A DNA stretch of 64,000 nucleotides, taken from contig OX638293.1 in the NCBI GenBank assembly GCA_951812335.1, positions 2,459,175-2,523,174 of the forward strand, written 5' to 3'. Shown here in pieces: positions 24,910 to 33,990 of the stretch (its first letter is position 1; each line of letters starts with the position of its first letter). The DNA comes from Rhodothermales bacterium. GTDB taxonomy: Bacteria; Bacteroidota; Rhodothermia; Rhodothermales; VXPQ01. A model generated the notes under the pieces. It saw only the letters and a list, made by a program, of their open reading frames with translations. It did not search any database and was not told the origin of the DNA. A program made the translations under genes and the position numbers.

Positions 24910-25296
24910 ATGGACAGACGCCATTTTATCACGCGCGCGGCGGCAGGCACGCTGGCTCTCGGCCTGCCGGGTGCAACATGGCAAACGGGTCCTTCCGAGA
25001 ATCTGCAAACCCTGGCTCGGCCCGCTTTACTCGACATGCTCGGCAACCGGCGTGTTCGCGACCTGGGAGTGCATTATCGAGAGATGTATCCCGCAGAGTC
25101 CAGTGTGAATATCCTGAGTGCAGTCATTCCGGGCAACGATAGGCAGGCCCTGGCGGGCGCCCCTACCCTGCACTCGCACCTAAAGACAGCGATCCGGGGC
25201 GACTTTGCCGCCGGGCGAACGGTTCTTCTCAAGGGGTGGGTGCTTTCCGTCACCGAGGCACGCCAGTGCGCTCTCTTCTCGCTCATCTACCCGTAA
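24910..25296 (+). CDS. Small Tat-signal protein, putative subunit of the following GMC oxidoreductase
   Basis: The 128-residue product starts MDRRHFITRAAAGTLALGLP, a twin-arginine signal. The rest has no clear domain but ends in LLKGWVLSVTEARQCALFSL, a pattern seen in small accessory subunits of GMC-type sugar dehydrogenases, where it helps export of the folded flavoprotein. It ends 12 bp before the GMC gene, which itself has no signal peptide, consistent with hitch-hiker export through Tat. The assignment as a dehydrogenase subunit rests mainly on this context. Confidence 0.6.
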   Translation: MDRRHFITRAAAGTLALGLPGATWQTGPSENLQTLARPALLDMLGNRRVRDLGVHYREMYPAESSVNILSAVIPGNDRQALAGAPTLHSHLKTAIRGDFAAGRTVLLKGWVLSVTEARQCALFSLIYP

Positions 25297-25308
25297 TCGT
25301 CATCGGAT

Positions 25309-26856
25309 ATGCATACAGATGCCCGAACTCTGGAGGACGGCGCCCTCATTGAAGGCGATCTCTGCATCGTCGGCGCCGGCGCTGCCGGCATCAGCATGGC
25401 CATGGAATGGATAGGAACGCCCTACACCGTCATTTTGCTTGAAGGCGGGGGGTTCAACTATGAACCGCAGATGCAGGCCCTCTATGCCGGCAAAAGCATT
25501 GGCGATCCGTATCAGGTGCCCCTCGAAGTCGCACGGCTCCATTACTTTGGCGGCACCACCGGGCACTGGGCCGGCTGGTGTGCGCCCATGGACCCCATCG
25601 ATTTCCAAAAACGCGACTGGGTGCCCCATAGCGGCTGGCCGTTCCGGAAAGAACACCTCGACCCATTCTATGAACGCGCACAAGCCTATGTCGAACTGGG
25701 GCCCTATGTATATGACGCAGCCGACTATGAAGCCAAATATCCCCCGCAGCAGCGGCTGCCGTTCGACGAAGAAAAGATATGGACGAAGATGTGGCAGTTC
25801 AGTCTGCCAACACGATTCGGGACACGGTACCGGGATACGATTATCGATGCGGAAAATCTTCATCTTTACACCTACGCCAACGTCACGGAGATCGAAGCGA
25901 ACGAGTCGGTACGGGCCGTGGCCGGATTGCGGACGCAAACCATCGACGGCAAGCATCACCGTGTTCGGGCCCGGCGCTACGTGCTGTCCTGCGGATCGAT
26001 TCAGAATGCCCGGATCCTATTGGCCTCCAATGCGCAGGCGCCCGCCGGGCTGGGCAATGACCACGATCTGGTGGGGCGCTTTTTCATGGAACACTTCGAG
26101 ATGGGCGGAGCGCAGTTGATCCTGGAGAAGCCGGACCCTATGCCTATGTACGCGTTCCGATTGGGCGGGGAACGGCCGCCCAGTGGAGAACTGGCGTTGA
26201 CCGAGCAGGCTCAGCGGACGCATCGTATTCTCAACGGCACTGCCTCGCTACGGCCGGGGACCTTTCCCGAAGAGATGAGGAGTTTTTTTCAGAGATTTTC
26301 GGAAGGCGCTCTCGGACAACGGATGCGCAGTGACGAACAGGAAGGGGAAGAGCCGCAGCGCCCCCCCAACCGACCCGCTACATCTGACGAGGGGCGTCGT
26401 GATTATCGGCTCCAGTCACGCGCCGAGCAAATGCCTAACCCCGCCTCCCGTGTCGTGCTCAGTGCCGAGAAGGATGCGCTGGGGATGCCCTATGCCGATT
26501 TGCACTGGGAACTGTCGGAGTTGGACAAAAGGTCGATGCGAACCTTTTTCGAAATTGTGGCGCATGAATTCGGCCGAACCGGGCTGGGCCGGGTTCAAAT
26601 ACTGGACTGGTTGCTCGAAGACGATACCACCTGGCCATCCTTTCTGAGTGGAGGGTTTCATCACATGGGCACGACGCGCATGCATGAGGATCCGAAGCAA
26701 GGGGTGCTCGACGCCAACGCAAAGGTGCATAGCCTCGAGAATCTGTATGTAGCCGGCGCCTCGGCTTTCCCAACGTCAGGAGCTCCGAATCCAACACTGA
26801 CGTTGATTGCGCTGAGCTTGCGATTGTCGGACCATCTCAAGCATAAAACCCGGTAA
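25309..26856 (+). CDS. GMC-family FAD-dependent oxidoreductase
   Basis: The 515-residue product has the FAD-binding Rossmann motif CIVGAGAAGISMAMEW (residues 19-34) followed by VILLEGGGF, and the GMC C-terminal domain with GGFHHMGTTRMHEDPKQGVL and GAPNPTLTLIALSLRLSDHL. The active-site His and Asn positions of GMC enzymes fall in this region. The arrangement Tat small subunit plus GMC large subunit without its own signal resembles glucoside 3-dehydrogenase, gluconate 2-dehydrogenase and fructose dehydrogenase systems. With a Tat TIM-barrel protein and a GH3 enzyme upstream, oxidation of a sugar or glycoside in the periplasm is the likely job. No cytochrome subunit is adjacent. Confidence 0.9.
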   Translation: MHTDARTLEDGALIEGDLCIVGAGAAGISMAMEWIGTPYTVILLEGGGFNYEPQMQALYAGKSIGDPYQVPLEVARLHYFGGTTGHWAGWCAPMDPIDFQKRDWVPHSGWPFRKEHLDPFYERAQAYVELGPYVYDAADYEAKYPPQQRLPFDEEKIWTKMWQFSLPTRFGTRYRDTIIDAENLHLYTYANVTEIEANESVRAVAGLRTQTIDGKHHRVRARRYVLSCGSIQNARILLASNAQAPAGLGNDHDLVGRFFMEHFEMGGAQLILEKPDPMPMYAFRLGGERPPSGELALTEQAQRTHRILNGTASLRPGTFPEEMRSFFQRFSEGALGQRMRSDEQEGEEPQRPPNRPATSDEGRRDYRLQSRAEQMPNPASRVVLSAEKDALGMPYADLHWELSELDKRSMRTFFEIVAHEFGRTGLGRVQILDWLLEDDTTWPSFLSGGFHHMGTTRMHEDPKQGVLDANAKVHSLENLYVAGASAFPTSGAPNPTLTLIALSLRLSDHLKHKTR

Positions 26857-26945
26857 GGAGGCGTAACGTCCGGTTACCTGAAACAGAAGGCGCAACGATC
26901 AAGTGCACCACAATAATTACGAGCTTCCAACAGGATCTTTTGAAA
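26857..26945. other. Short gap between GMC gene and tRNA
   Basis: The stop of the GMC gene at 26856 is followed by aaggaggcg and about 80 bp without an open frame or stem-loop terminator that I can support. Confidence 0.4.
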
Positions 26946-27021
26946 TGGAGCCAACGACCGGACTCGAACCGGTGACCTGCTCATTACGAGTGAGCTGCTC
27001 TACCAACTGAGCTACGTTGGC
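26946..27021 (-). tRNA. tRNA-Thr (anticodon CGT)
   Basis: On the minus strand the 76-nt sequence folds as a standard cloverleaf: acceptor GCCAACG pairs with CGTTGGC, D arm GCTC/GAGC, anticodon stem GCTCA with loop ctCGTaa and TGAGC, T arm ACCGG-TTCGAGT-CCGGT. The CCA end is encoded. Anticodon CGT reads ACG threonine codons. Confidence 0.96.
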
Positions 27022-27218
27022 CGATAGATGCGCCGCTTACGACGAAGCGCCCCTCTCACGCATGACCTTCCGACTTGATCCCGGCATGATCGACATTGCC
27101 GGAAGGCCACTGAGCATCTTCCTGGAAACACGCCGCTCCACATGAAACGCAATGTGTTTCCAGGCGTTCGTGTGTACCTTGCGCATACTTCGCTCCGTAT
27201 CCTTGCATTTCATCGGAC

Positions 27219-28592
27219 GTGCCCCTTCCCCCTGCCATAAAAGATTGGAGTCCTGCGTCCTGGCGAGAGCGGTCTGCGATGCAACAAGCCACGTACCGCG
27301 ATCAGGCCGAATTGTCCGAAGCGCTGGCGCAGTTACACGCTTTGCCCCCGCTCGTGACATCCTGGGAAATCCATGTGCTCAAAAAACAGATTGCCGAAGC
27401 AACGCAAGGACAGCGTTTTATCCTGCAGGGCGGCGAATGTGCGGAACACTTCGACGAATGCAGTGCGGAGATTATCGCCAATCGCCTGAAGGTGCTCCTT
27501 CAGATGAGCCTCGTGCTGATCTTCGGGATCCGGACACGCGTCGTACGGATAGGCCGCTTCGCCGGCCAGCATGCCAAGCCTCGCTCTGCCGGTACGGAGA
27601 CACGCAATGGAGTAACGCTCCCGAGCTACCGAGGCGACATCGTCAACGGCGCAGCGTTCACACCCGAAGCGCGCGAACCGGACCCCAGGCGCATGCTGCG
27701 CGCCCATGCGCATTCCGCGATGACGCTGAATCTCGTCCGGGCGCTCACCAATACGGGGTTTGCGGATCTCCACCACCCGGAATACTGGAATCTCGATTTC
27801 ATCCACCGTACACCGCTGGAAAAAGAATACCGGCAGATCCTGGAATCCATTCGAGAGACCGTTGCATTCATTGAAACCGTCTCGGGCAACCCGCTTCACA
27901 GTCTGGAACGCACCCAGTTCTTCACCAGCCACGAAGCATTGCACCTGCTTTACGAAGAAGCTTTCACGCGCAGCGTGCCGCACAATGAAGGCATATTCAA
28001 TCTGGCAACCCACTTCCCGTGGATCGGCGCCAGAACTTCAGACTACGAGGGAGCCCACATCGAATACGCACGGGGGCTTGTCAATCCGATCGGCGTGAAA
28101 GTGGGACCCTTCATGGCTCCGGAGGACCTGGTGCGCATCGTACGAATCCTGAACCCCGAAAACGACCCCGGTCGACTCGTACTCATTCATCGTCTGGGCG
28201 CCGGCTGCATCGCCGATCTCCTGCCGCCCCTGATCCGGGTCGTGCAGGCTACGGGTACGCCGGTACTGTGGATGAGCGATCCCATGCACGGAAATACCGA
28301 GTTGACGGACACAGGTATCAAGACCCGGCGTTTCGAAAACATTCTGGACGAACTCGAACAGGCATTTGACATTCATGCTGCGGAGGGTTCGCATCTCGGC
28401 GGCGTGCATTTCGAACTCGCGGGAGAAGACGTTACCGAATGTACGGGCGGCGCAAGCGGCCTGGAGGACACGGATCTGGTGCGCGCCTACAAATCGCAAG
28501 TCGATCCGCGGCTGAATTACGAACAAGCGCTGGAAATGGCATTTCTCATCGTGAGAAAGAAAAATCGCATGGAAAACAAATCGGCTCAATGA
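27219..28592 (+). CDS. Class II 3-deoxy-7-phosphoheptulonate (DAHP) synthase
   Basis: This 457-residue enzyme makes DAHP from phosphoenolpyruvate and erythrose 4-phosphate, the first step of the shikimate pathway. The GTG start at 27219 is preferred because the family N-terminal motif (DWSPASWRERSAMQQATY) lies between it and the next ATG at 27279. Class II signatures are all present: LQGGECAEHFDE with the metal Cys, RIGRFAGQHAKPRS, WMSDPMHGNT, and GVHFELAGEDVTECTGG. Its stop codon overlaps the start of a TonB-dependent receptor in ATGA, an odd pairing of a core biosynthetic gene with an outer-membrane transporter. No other aromatic-pathway genes are adjacent. Confidence 0.95.
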   Translation: MPLPPAIKDWSPASWRERSAMQQATYRDQAELSEALAQLHALPPLVTSWEIHVLKKQIAEATQGQRFILQGGECAEHFDECSAEIIANRLKVLLQMSLVLIFGIRTRVVRIGRFAGQHAKPRSAGTETRNGVTLPSYRGDIVNGAAFTPEAREPDPRRMLRAHAHSAMTLNLVRALTNTGFADLHHPEYWNLDFIHRTPLEKEYRQILESIRETVAFIETVSGNPLHSLERTQFFTSHEALHLLYEEAFTRSVPHNEGIFNLATHFPWIGARTSDYEGAHIEYARGLVNPIGVKVGPFMAPEDLVRIVRILNPENDPGRLVLIHRLGAGCIADLLPPLIRVVQATGTPVLWMSDPMHGNTELTDTGIKTRRFENILDELEQAFDIHAAEGSHLGGVHFELAGEDVTECTGGASGLEDTDLVRAYKSQVDPRLNYEQALEMAFLIVRKKNRMENKSAQ

Positions 28593-30856
28593 TCGCGCTC
28601 CTGTCACGGAACGTTCGTATCCTTCTCGGGCTTGTCGGGTTCGCGTTATTATTCATGCCGGGCCGCGTCCATGCGCAGCAGCAGCACGCCGCCGTGCGAG
28701 GGTTCGTAACATCCCTGGAGGACGGACAACCTCTCCAGGGGGTACATGTCATTCTTACACGGGACGACGCCATTCTCGGCGCCGTAACCGATCCCGACGG
28801 GATATACCTGATAGGCCGTGTTCCGGAAGGGCGGTACATACTCCGGGCCACATTTATCGGATTCCAGACCTTTGCGGACACCCTCGACCTTGCAGCGGGC
28901 GACTCAAGGCACCTCGACATTGCACTGGCCGGGCAACAAGCCGCAATAGGCGAAATCGTAGTCGAGGCCGAACGGGAAACAGGCGCTGCCCGCGTGACCG
29001 CAGGCCAGCAACGAGTGCTCCCGCAAGACATCGAGTTGATCCCTTCGCCCAGCGTTTCCGGCGATCTCGTCAACTACCTTGCCGCTCAGCCCGGCGTGGT
29101 ATCCATGGGAGATCGTGGAGGACAGATCTTCATTCGAGGCGGGGAGCCCTCCCAGAACCTTACGCTGCTCGACGGCATGAATATCTACCAGCCGTTCCAC
29201 CTGCTGGGGTTCTATTCGGCGTTCCCATCGGACATCATCAATAATGCGGATATCTATGCGGGCGGATTCGGCGCTGAATTTTCGGGACGCCTCTCCTCCG
29301 TGATCGACGTACAAACACGCAACGGCAACAAACGGCGCTACGAAGCAGGCGTCGCGCTGACGCCCTTCGTGAATTCGGCCCGTCTGGAAGGACCGCTTGT
29401 AGGGAATATCTCCTTCCTCGGCTCTGCCCGTATCTCGACCCTCGAAGAAGTGGCGGCCCTCTATGTGGCGGACGACCTGCCCTACCGGTTCGGCGACCTG
29501 TTCGGCAAGATGCACATCCCGATCGCGCGGAATCACCAGACTTCCGTTTCGACGGTGCATACGTTCGACCGGGGCACGTTGGCGGAACCGACGCTCTTCA
29601 GCTCCAACAATGAGATTCGCTGGAAAAACACCGCGCTCGGCGTACGACATCTCGTGCTCCCCGGGTCGCTCCCCATCCTCGGCGAAGCGCTGTTTTCCTG
29701 GTCCCGCCTCCAAACAGAGTTCGGGCCGAGCGACGAGCCATCCCGAACCACTGACGTGGACAATTATAATCTCGAGGTCAATTTTACCAACTTCGGGCAA
29801 CGCGTTGAAGTGGGATGGGGTTTCTTCGTGCGTAATGTCGAACTCACCGCAGACCTCGGAGGAGCCTACCAGAACATTGTAGACAACTTCGTCCGCTCGA
29901 CCAATGCAGGCGGCTGGGCGGAACCGGAATTCGACTTTGGCAACGGCTTCCGATTGCGGGTCGGAGCAGTCGGGCAGTTTTTCGGCAATTCGGGCTTCTT
30001 CGTGGAGCCACGCATGCGTGGTGTCTTTGAACGAGGCATACATCAGTGGAGTATGGCCGCCGGCATGTACCGGCAAAACATCATCGGGTTAAGTGATCGG
30101 CGCGACGCCGCCAGTATCTTTACGGCCTACGCAGAGGCGCCAACCGGGGAAGTTCCGGTCGCTCTGCATAGCATTGCCGGGTATCGGATCACGCCCTCTT
30201 CCTCCCTCGAGGTTTCGGCGGAAGCGTTCTACAAAAATCTCCGTAACCTGTTTATTGCGGAATGGACGTCTTTCCCTCGTTTCACGACGCGACTTCAGCC
30301 GGCGGACGGTCAGGTTATCGGCATGGACCTCCGCGTAGAGTTCCGCCGTCCGAATTTTTACGCCTTCCTCAACTACGGCTACTCCTCGACCCGGTACAAC
30401 GCTATGCAGGAATCGTTGCCTGTATGGTTCGGCGCGGATCGGCTCGCCTTCCGTCCTCCGCACGACCGGCGCCACCAGCTCAACCTGATCCTGAGCGGGT
30501 CCATGTACGGGTTCGACATGAGCGCCCGCTGGAATATCGGATCGGGCCTTCCCTATACCCAGGTACGCGGTTTCGACGGATTCATTCTTATGGATGGCGT
30601 GGTGGATGTGGAAGGTATACAGGGCTTTCCGCGCGTGATCTACGATCGGCCCTACGAGGGTATTCTCCCCACATACCACCGGTTCGACGTAATGATCGAG
30701 CGGAAGATGTCCACGCGCGCGGCGGACATCACCTTACACATCGGCGCGATCAACACCTACAACCGCCCCAATCTTTTTGCCCTGGACGTATTCACCCTGC
30801 GGCGAACCGACCAGCTCCCCTTCGTTCCCACTGCGGGCATCGAGATCGAATTCTGA
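28589..30856 (+). CDS. TonB-dependent receptor, translationally coupled to DAHP synthase
   Basis: The start at 28589 overlaps the DAHP synthase stop by four bases and gives 755 residues. A signal peptide ends at VHAQQ. Residues about 33-115 are a CarboxypepD_reg-like domain (AAVRGFVTSLEDGQPLQGVHVIL) and the plug follows (GDRGGQIFIRGGEPSQNLTLLDG, then ADIYAGGFGAEFSGRLSSVIDV). The barrel ends TAGIEIEF. It is shorter than the receptor at 2882. The DUF4249 lipoprotein gene begins 3 bp after its stop; TonB receptor plus DUF4249 is a recurrent pair in Bacteroidota with unknown ligand. Confidence 0.93.
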   Translation: MIALLSRNVRILLGLVGFALLFMPGRVHAQQQHAAVRGFVTSLEDGQPLQGVHVILTRDDAILGAVTDPDGIYLIGRVPEGRYILRATFIGFQTFADTLDLAAGDSRHLDIALAGQQAAIGEIVVEAERETGAARVTAGQQRVLPQDIELIPSPSVSGDLVNYLAAQPGVVSMGDRGGQIFIRGGEPSQNLTLLDGMNIYQPFHLLGFYSAFPSDIINNADIYAGGFGAEFSGRLSSVIDVQTRNGNKRRYEAGVALTPFVNSARLEGPLVGNISFLGSARISTLEEVAALYVADDLPYRFGDLFGKMHIPIARNHQTSVSTVHTFDRGTLAEPTLFSSNNEIRWKNTALGVRHLVLPGSLPILGEALFSWSRLQTEFGPSDEPSRTTDVDNYNLEVNFTNFGQRVEVGWGFFVRNVELTADLGGAYQNIVDNFVRSTNAGGWAEPEFDFGNGFRLRVGAVGQFFGNSGFFVEPRMRGVFERGIHQWSMAAGMYRQNIIGLSDRRDAASIFTAYAEAPTGEVPVALHSIAGYRITPSSSLEVSAEAFYKNLRNLFIAEWTSFPRFTTRLQPADGQVIGMDLRVEFRRPNFYAFLNYGYSSTRYNAMQESLPVWFGADRLAFRPPHDRRHQLNLILSGSMYGFDMSARWNIGSGLPYTQVRGFDGFILMDGVVDVEGIQGFPRVIYDRPYEGILPTYHRFDVMIERKMSTRAADITLHIGAINTYNRPNLFALDVFTLRRTDQLPFVPTAGIEIEF

Positions 30857-30858
30857 TT

Positions 30859-31884
30859 ATGCGCTTTGCATCCCTGCAAAATACGACCCTGGGCATCCTG
30901 GTTGCCGCTGCCTTTCTTGCTTCCTGCGAGACGGCTGTCAACCCGCTCATCGGCGAACCGCGCCCCTTCACGATCTGGGGACTTCTGGACGCCGCGGCAG
31001 ACACCCAGCGCGTACGCATCTTTGCTATCGAAGGGGAACCCGGTATCGACCGACCCGGCAACCTGGATGCCGCCGTAACGACTACGGACCTCGAAACCGG
31101 AGAAACGCTGGCCTGGACGCCCTACAAGGTAACGTACGACGATGGCGTTACAGCACATCTCTTCGAAGCAGCGTTTCGTCCGGTGCATGGACACCGCTAC
31201 CGCCTTGACATCGTCCGGTCGGACGGGGCCGTATCCAGCGCCACGGTGAAGGTGCCGCCCGAGGTGGACTTCACGATCGAACGCTCGGATACCAGCCCGA
31301 TAGTCTATGCCTACGTACGAGGAGATCCGCTTCCCAACCTGCTGGGCGTCGAAATGCGATACGAAGCCACTAACGTACCCCCCGCCCAGACCTGGCCCAC
31401 CGACCTGAAACTCCATCCGGTCGTTAACTATCCTGTGGAAATATCCTATCAGGGTACGGAGGACAGAGTGAGGGACGGTGTGCGGTACGATATCAACATG
31501 GTAAACGATTTCGAGATCGTAGAGGAGGTATACAAAAGCAAATGCCTGGTGACCGATGGCAACCCCAATATCGCCCTGCGCCGCATCGAGTTTCATTTTA
31601 TAGCGGCGAACGAAGAATGGAGTCCGCCGGGAGGCGTGTTCGATCCCGAGGTGCTCATCGAACCCGGCGCTCTTTCCAATATTGAAAACGGATACGGCTT
31701 CTTCGGCGCAGGCGTGGTGGTCGCCGAGCGGTGGACCCCCCCGAAAAGCCTGCGAAACTTTATCGGATTCAGTTCGGAGCAGGGATGCTCTCTAGTGCCA
31801 AGCGCCACCAACCCGTCATGCACCGCTCCACCCATTCCGTGCCTCGACAATGTCAACGAAGATGTCTGGAGTCTTTATTTTTGA
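30859..31884 (+). CDS. DUF4249 family lipoprotein
   Basis: The start at 30859 gives 341 residues with a lipoprotein signal MRFASLQNTTLGILVAAAFL and lipobox LASC. The following ETAVNPLIGEPRPFTIWGLL and the beta-rich body with ADTQRVRIFAIEG fit DUF4249, a family found right after TonB receptors. It probably docks on the receptor as a surface or periplasmic partner, by analogy with SusD-like pairs, though that is not demonstrated. Its last 10 bp overlap the 3-prime end of mnmA on the other strand. Confidence 0.8.
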   Translation: MRFASLQNTTLGILVAAAFLASCETAVNPLIGEPRPFTIWGLLDAAADTQRVRIFAIEGEPGIDRPGNLDAAVTTTDLETGETLAWTPYKVTYDDGVTAHLFEAAFRPVHGHRYRLDIVRSDGAVSSATVKVPPEVDFTIERSDTSPIVYAYVRGDPLPNLLGVEMRYEATNVPPAQTWPTDLKLHPVVNYPVEISYQGTEDRVRDGVRYDINMVNDFEIVEEVYKSKCLVTDGNPNIALRRIEFHFIAANEEWSPPGGVFDPEVLIEPGALSNIENGYGFFGAGVVVAERWTPPKSLRNFIGFSSEQGCSLVPSATNPSCTAPPIPCLDNVNEDVWSLYF

Positions 31885-33032
31885 AACTCCAGAGAAGCAC
31901 TATGATGGGCCGGCTCCCCCACCTGCTCGATCCAGCCGCCGCCCACCACATCGTCGCCCTCGTACAGCACCACGGACTGCCCGCGCGTGACGGCCTGACG
32001 CGGCGTGGCGAAGGCTACGTGGAGTTCATCCGGCCCTTCTTGCCGGACCATACCGGACACGCCCGGATCGTTGTAACGGATTTTCACGTCCACCGGCAAT
32101 GCGTCGTCAAGATGTTCGTATTTCACAAGATTGATCTGCCGGGCCGTGAGCGCGCCGCGGAATAACTCGTCGCGCGACCCCAGAACAATGGTATTCGTTT
32201 CGGCGTCGATATCGATCACGTAGGCCGGATACCCGAGCGCCACGCCAAGACCCCGGCGCTGTCCGATCGTGTAAAACGGATACCCCTCATGCTTCCCGAC
32301 GGTAGCCCCGTCCGAGGTCACGAACAATCCTCCCGATACTTCCTCCGCCAACCCGTCCACGCGGTCTTTAAGAAACCGCCGGTAATCGTTGTCCGGGATG
32401 AAGCATATCTCGTAGGAATCGGGCTTGTCCGCCACGCGGTCCAGCCCGTACGCAGCAGCCATTTCCCGGATAGCCGGCTTCTCGAATGCGCCCAGGGGCA
32501 GCAAGGTGCGGGCCAGATGCTCCTGGGACACCCCCCACAAGGCATAACTCTGATCCTTGCGAGCGTCAAGCCCCTTCATCAGCACGATGCGGCCCGTGGA
32601 TTCTTCGCGCCGCAGCCGGGCGTAATGCCCCGTCGCAATGTAGTTGCAATCCAGTTGCTCGGCCCGGCGCATCAGCGCCGCCCACTTTATATGCGTATTG
32701 CACAACACACACGGATTGGGCGTGCGGCCAGCAAGATATTCGCCCGTGAACCGCTCGATCACCCAGTCGCCGAATTCCTCGCGGATGTCTACGATAAAAT
32801 GAGCAAAGCCATACTTCACGGCGACGGAGCGCGCATCGTTCATGGATTCGAGCGTGCAACACCCCACTTCCTTGTCCCCGCGCTTTCCGGTGCGCCCGCC
32901 GCTGCGAGCGTAATCCCACGTCTTCATGGTGACGCCGACCACCTCGTAACCCTGCTCGTGCAGCATGACCGCCGCAACCGACGAATCCACGCCGCCGCTC
33001 ATAGCCACCAGTACCCGTCCCTTCCTGTTCAT
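31875..33032 (-). CDS. mnmA: tRNA 2-thiouridine(34) synthase MnmA
   Basis: The 385-residue enzyme adds sulfur to U34 of tRNAs for Lys, Glu and Gln. The PP-loop ATPase motif SGGVDSS is at residues 12-18, the catalytic Cys pair at C108 (TPNPCVLCN) and C210 (DSYEICFIP), and the tRNA-binding GHYAR and GQRRGLG motifs are in place. Length is usual for the family. It stands on the minus strand downstream of an SDR gene. Palindromic element E5 sits 21 bp upstream of its start. Confidence 0.97.
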   Translation of the reverse strand: MNRKGRVLVAMSGGVDSSVAAVMLHEQGYEVVGVTMKTWDYARSGGRTGKRGDKEVGCCTLESMNDARSVAVKYGFAHFIVDIREEFGDWVIERFTGEYLAGRTPNPCVLCNTHIKWAALMRRAEQLDCNYIATGHYARLRREESTGRIVLMKGLDARKDQSYALWGVSQEHLARTLLPLGAFEKPAIREMAAAYGLDRVADKPDSYEICFIPDNDYRRFLKDRVDGLAEEVSGGLFVTSDGATVGKHEGYPFYTIGQRRGLGVALGYPAYVIDIDAETNTIVLGSRDELFRGALTARQINLVKYEHLDDALPVDVKIRYNDPGVSGMVRQEGPDELHVAFATPRQAVTRGQSVVLYEGDDVVGGGWIEQVGEPAHHSASLEFQK

Positions 33033-33052
33033 GGTTTGTCCTATGTTGCTAC

Positions 33053-33091
33053 AGGATACTCCGATTAGGTCCGCAAATCTCAGCGTATCCT
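33053..33091. repeat. Dispersed palindromic element, short form (E5)
   Basis: AGGATACTCCGATT at the left end and TCTCAGCGTATCCT at the right end are imperfect inverted copies (about 10 of 14). It lies between the mnmA start (33032) and overlaps the SDR stop codon region at 33090, so it is an intercistronic element in a minus-strand gene pair. Confidence 0.7.
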
Positions 33092-33905
33092 ACAATACGT
33101 GCTTCGACCACCCGCCGTCCACGGGAAACCCTACGCCGGTTATGTACGCGGCCCGCCTGCTTACGAGAAAAGCCGCCGCCGCCGCAAACTCCTCCGGTTC
33201 GGCAATGCGCCGCAGCGCATTGTTTTCGGCCCATCCGGCCTCGACCTCTTCGACGGGAGTCCCTGACGTCGAGGCAAGGTGTGCCGCCAGTTCCTTCAAC
33301 CGTTCCGTACGCGTATACCCCGGCAAAATGGTATTGACCGTAATACCCGCCGGACCCAATTCCTCCGAAAGGGTCTTTGCGAAGCCTTGTACCCCGGCGC
33401 GGGTCGCATTGGAAAGGTACAGACCGGGAATCGGGCGTTTGGCTGAAATCGACGTGATCATCAGAATGCGGGCATGCGGATCATCGGCCGCCGCAGCCGC
33501 CCGCAAATGCGGCAACGCCGCCCGGCACAACTGGATGGTGCTTATCAGGTTCAATTCAATCGCTGCACGCCACGTTTCGAGGGACAAATCGTCGATATAG
33601 CCCGGGGGCGGCCCGCCGGCGTTCGTCACCAGGATATGCAGCCCGCCGAAATGCGCGTAAGTCCGCTCGATCGCATCGTCCACATCACGCTCTTTCGTCA
33701 CATCGCACACAAGCGGAAGAATGCGCTTCCGATCGACGCCGGCTTCCCGCGCCACACGGTCGGCAGCCGCTGCAATACGCCTCTCGTTCCGGGAACAGAT
33801 CGCTATGCAAGCCCCTTCCCGGGCAAGTGCGACGGCCACGGCATGCCCCAACCCGCTGCTGGCGCCGGCTATAAATGCGATCCGTCCTTCGATACCCAGG
33901 TCCAT
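33090..33905 (-). CDS. SDR-family oxidoreductase with non-canonical active site
   Basis: Starting at 33905 (MDLGIEGRIAFIAGASSGLG) the product has 271 residues. The cofactor motif AGASSGLG, the NAG motif in LVTNAGGPPPG and the C-terminal PVDGGWSKHV are normal for FabG-like SDRs. The catalytic YxxxK is missing: the segment reads SAKRPIPGLYLSNATRAGVQ, where alignment on the following R-A-G-V puts Ser in place of Tyr and Arg in place of Lys. A small group of bacterial SDRs shares this S/R pattern with PGYTRTERL near the C-terminus, so the change is probably a subfamily trait. The substrate is unknown. It is divergent from ridA (86 bp between starts). Confidence 0.85.
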   Translation of the reverse strand: MDLGIEGRIAFIAGASSGLGHAVAVALAREGACIAICSRNERRIAAAADRVAREAGVDRKRILPLVCDVTKERDVDDAIERTYAHFGGLHILVTNAGGPPPGYIDDLSLETWRAAIELNLISTIQLCRAALPHLRAAAAADDPHARILMITSISAKRPIPGLYLSNATRAGVQGFAKTLSEELGPAGITVNTILPGYTRTERLKELAAHLASTSGTPVEEVEAGWAENNALRRIAEPEEFAAAAAFLVSRRAAYITGVGFPVDGGWSKHVL

Positions 33906-33990
33906 GATCTTTGACAAATATTCGCTTGTGAAAACCCGATACAATTACGAAAGTTAGGCATACACTCCATTTTTTAACAGCAGCGGCTTC

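Noticed and set aside
27150..27210. Possible further copy of the palindromic element (catacttcgctccgtatcc)
   Set aside because: It shares only the cttcgctc...gtatcc part and lacks the CTGAT core, so chance similarity is likely.
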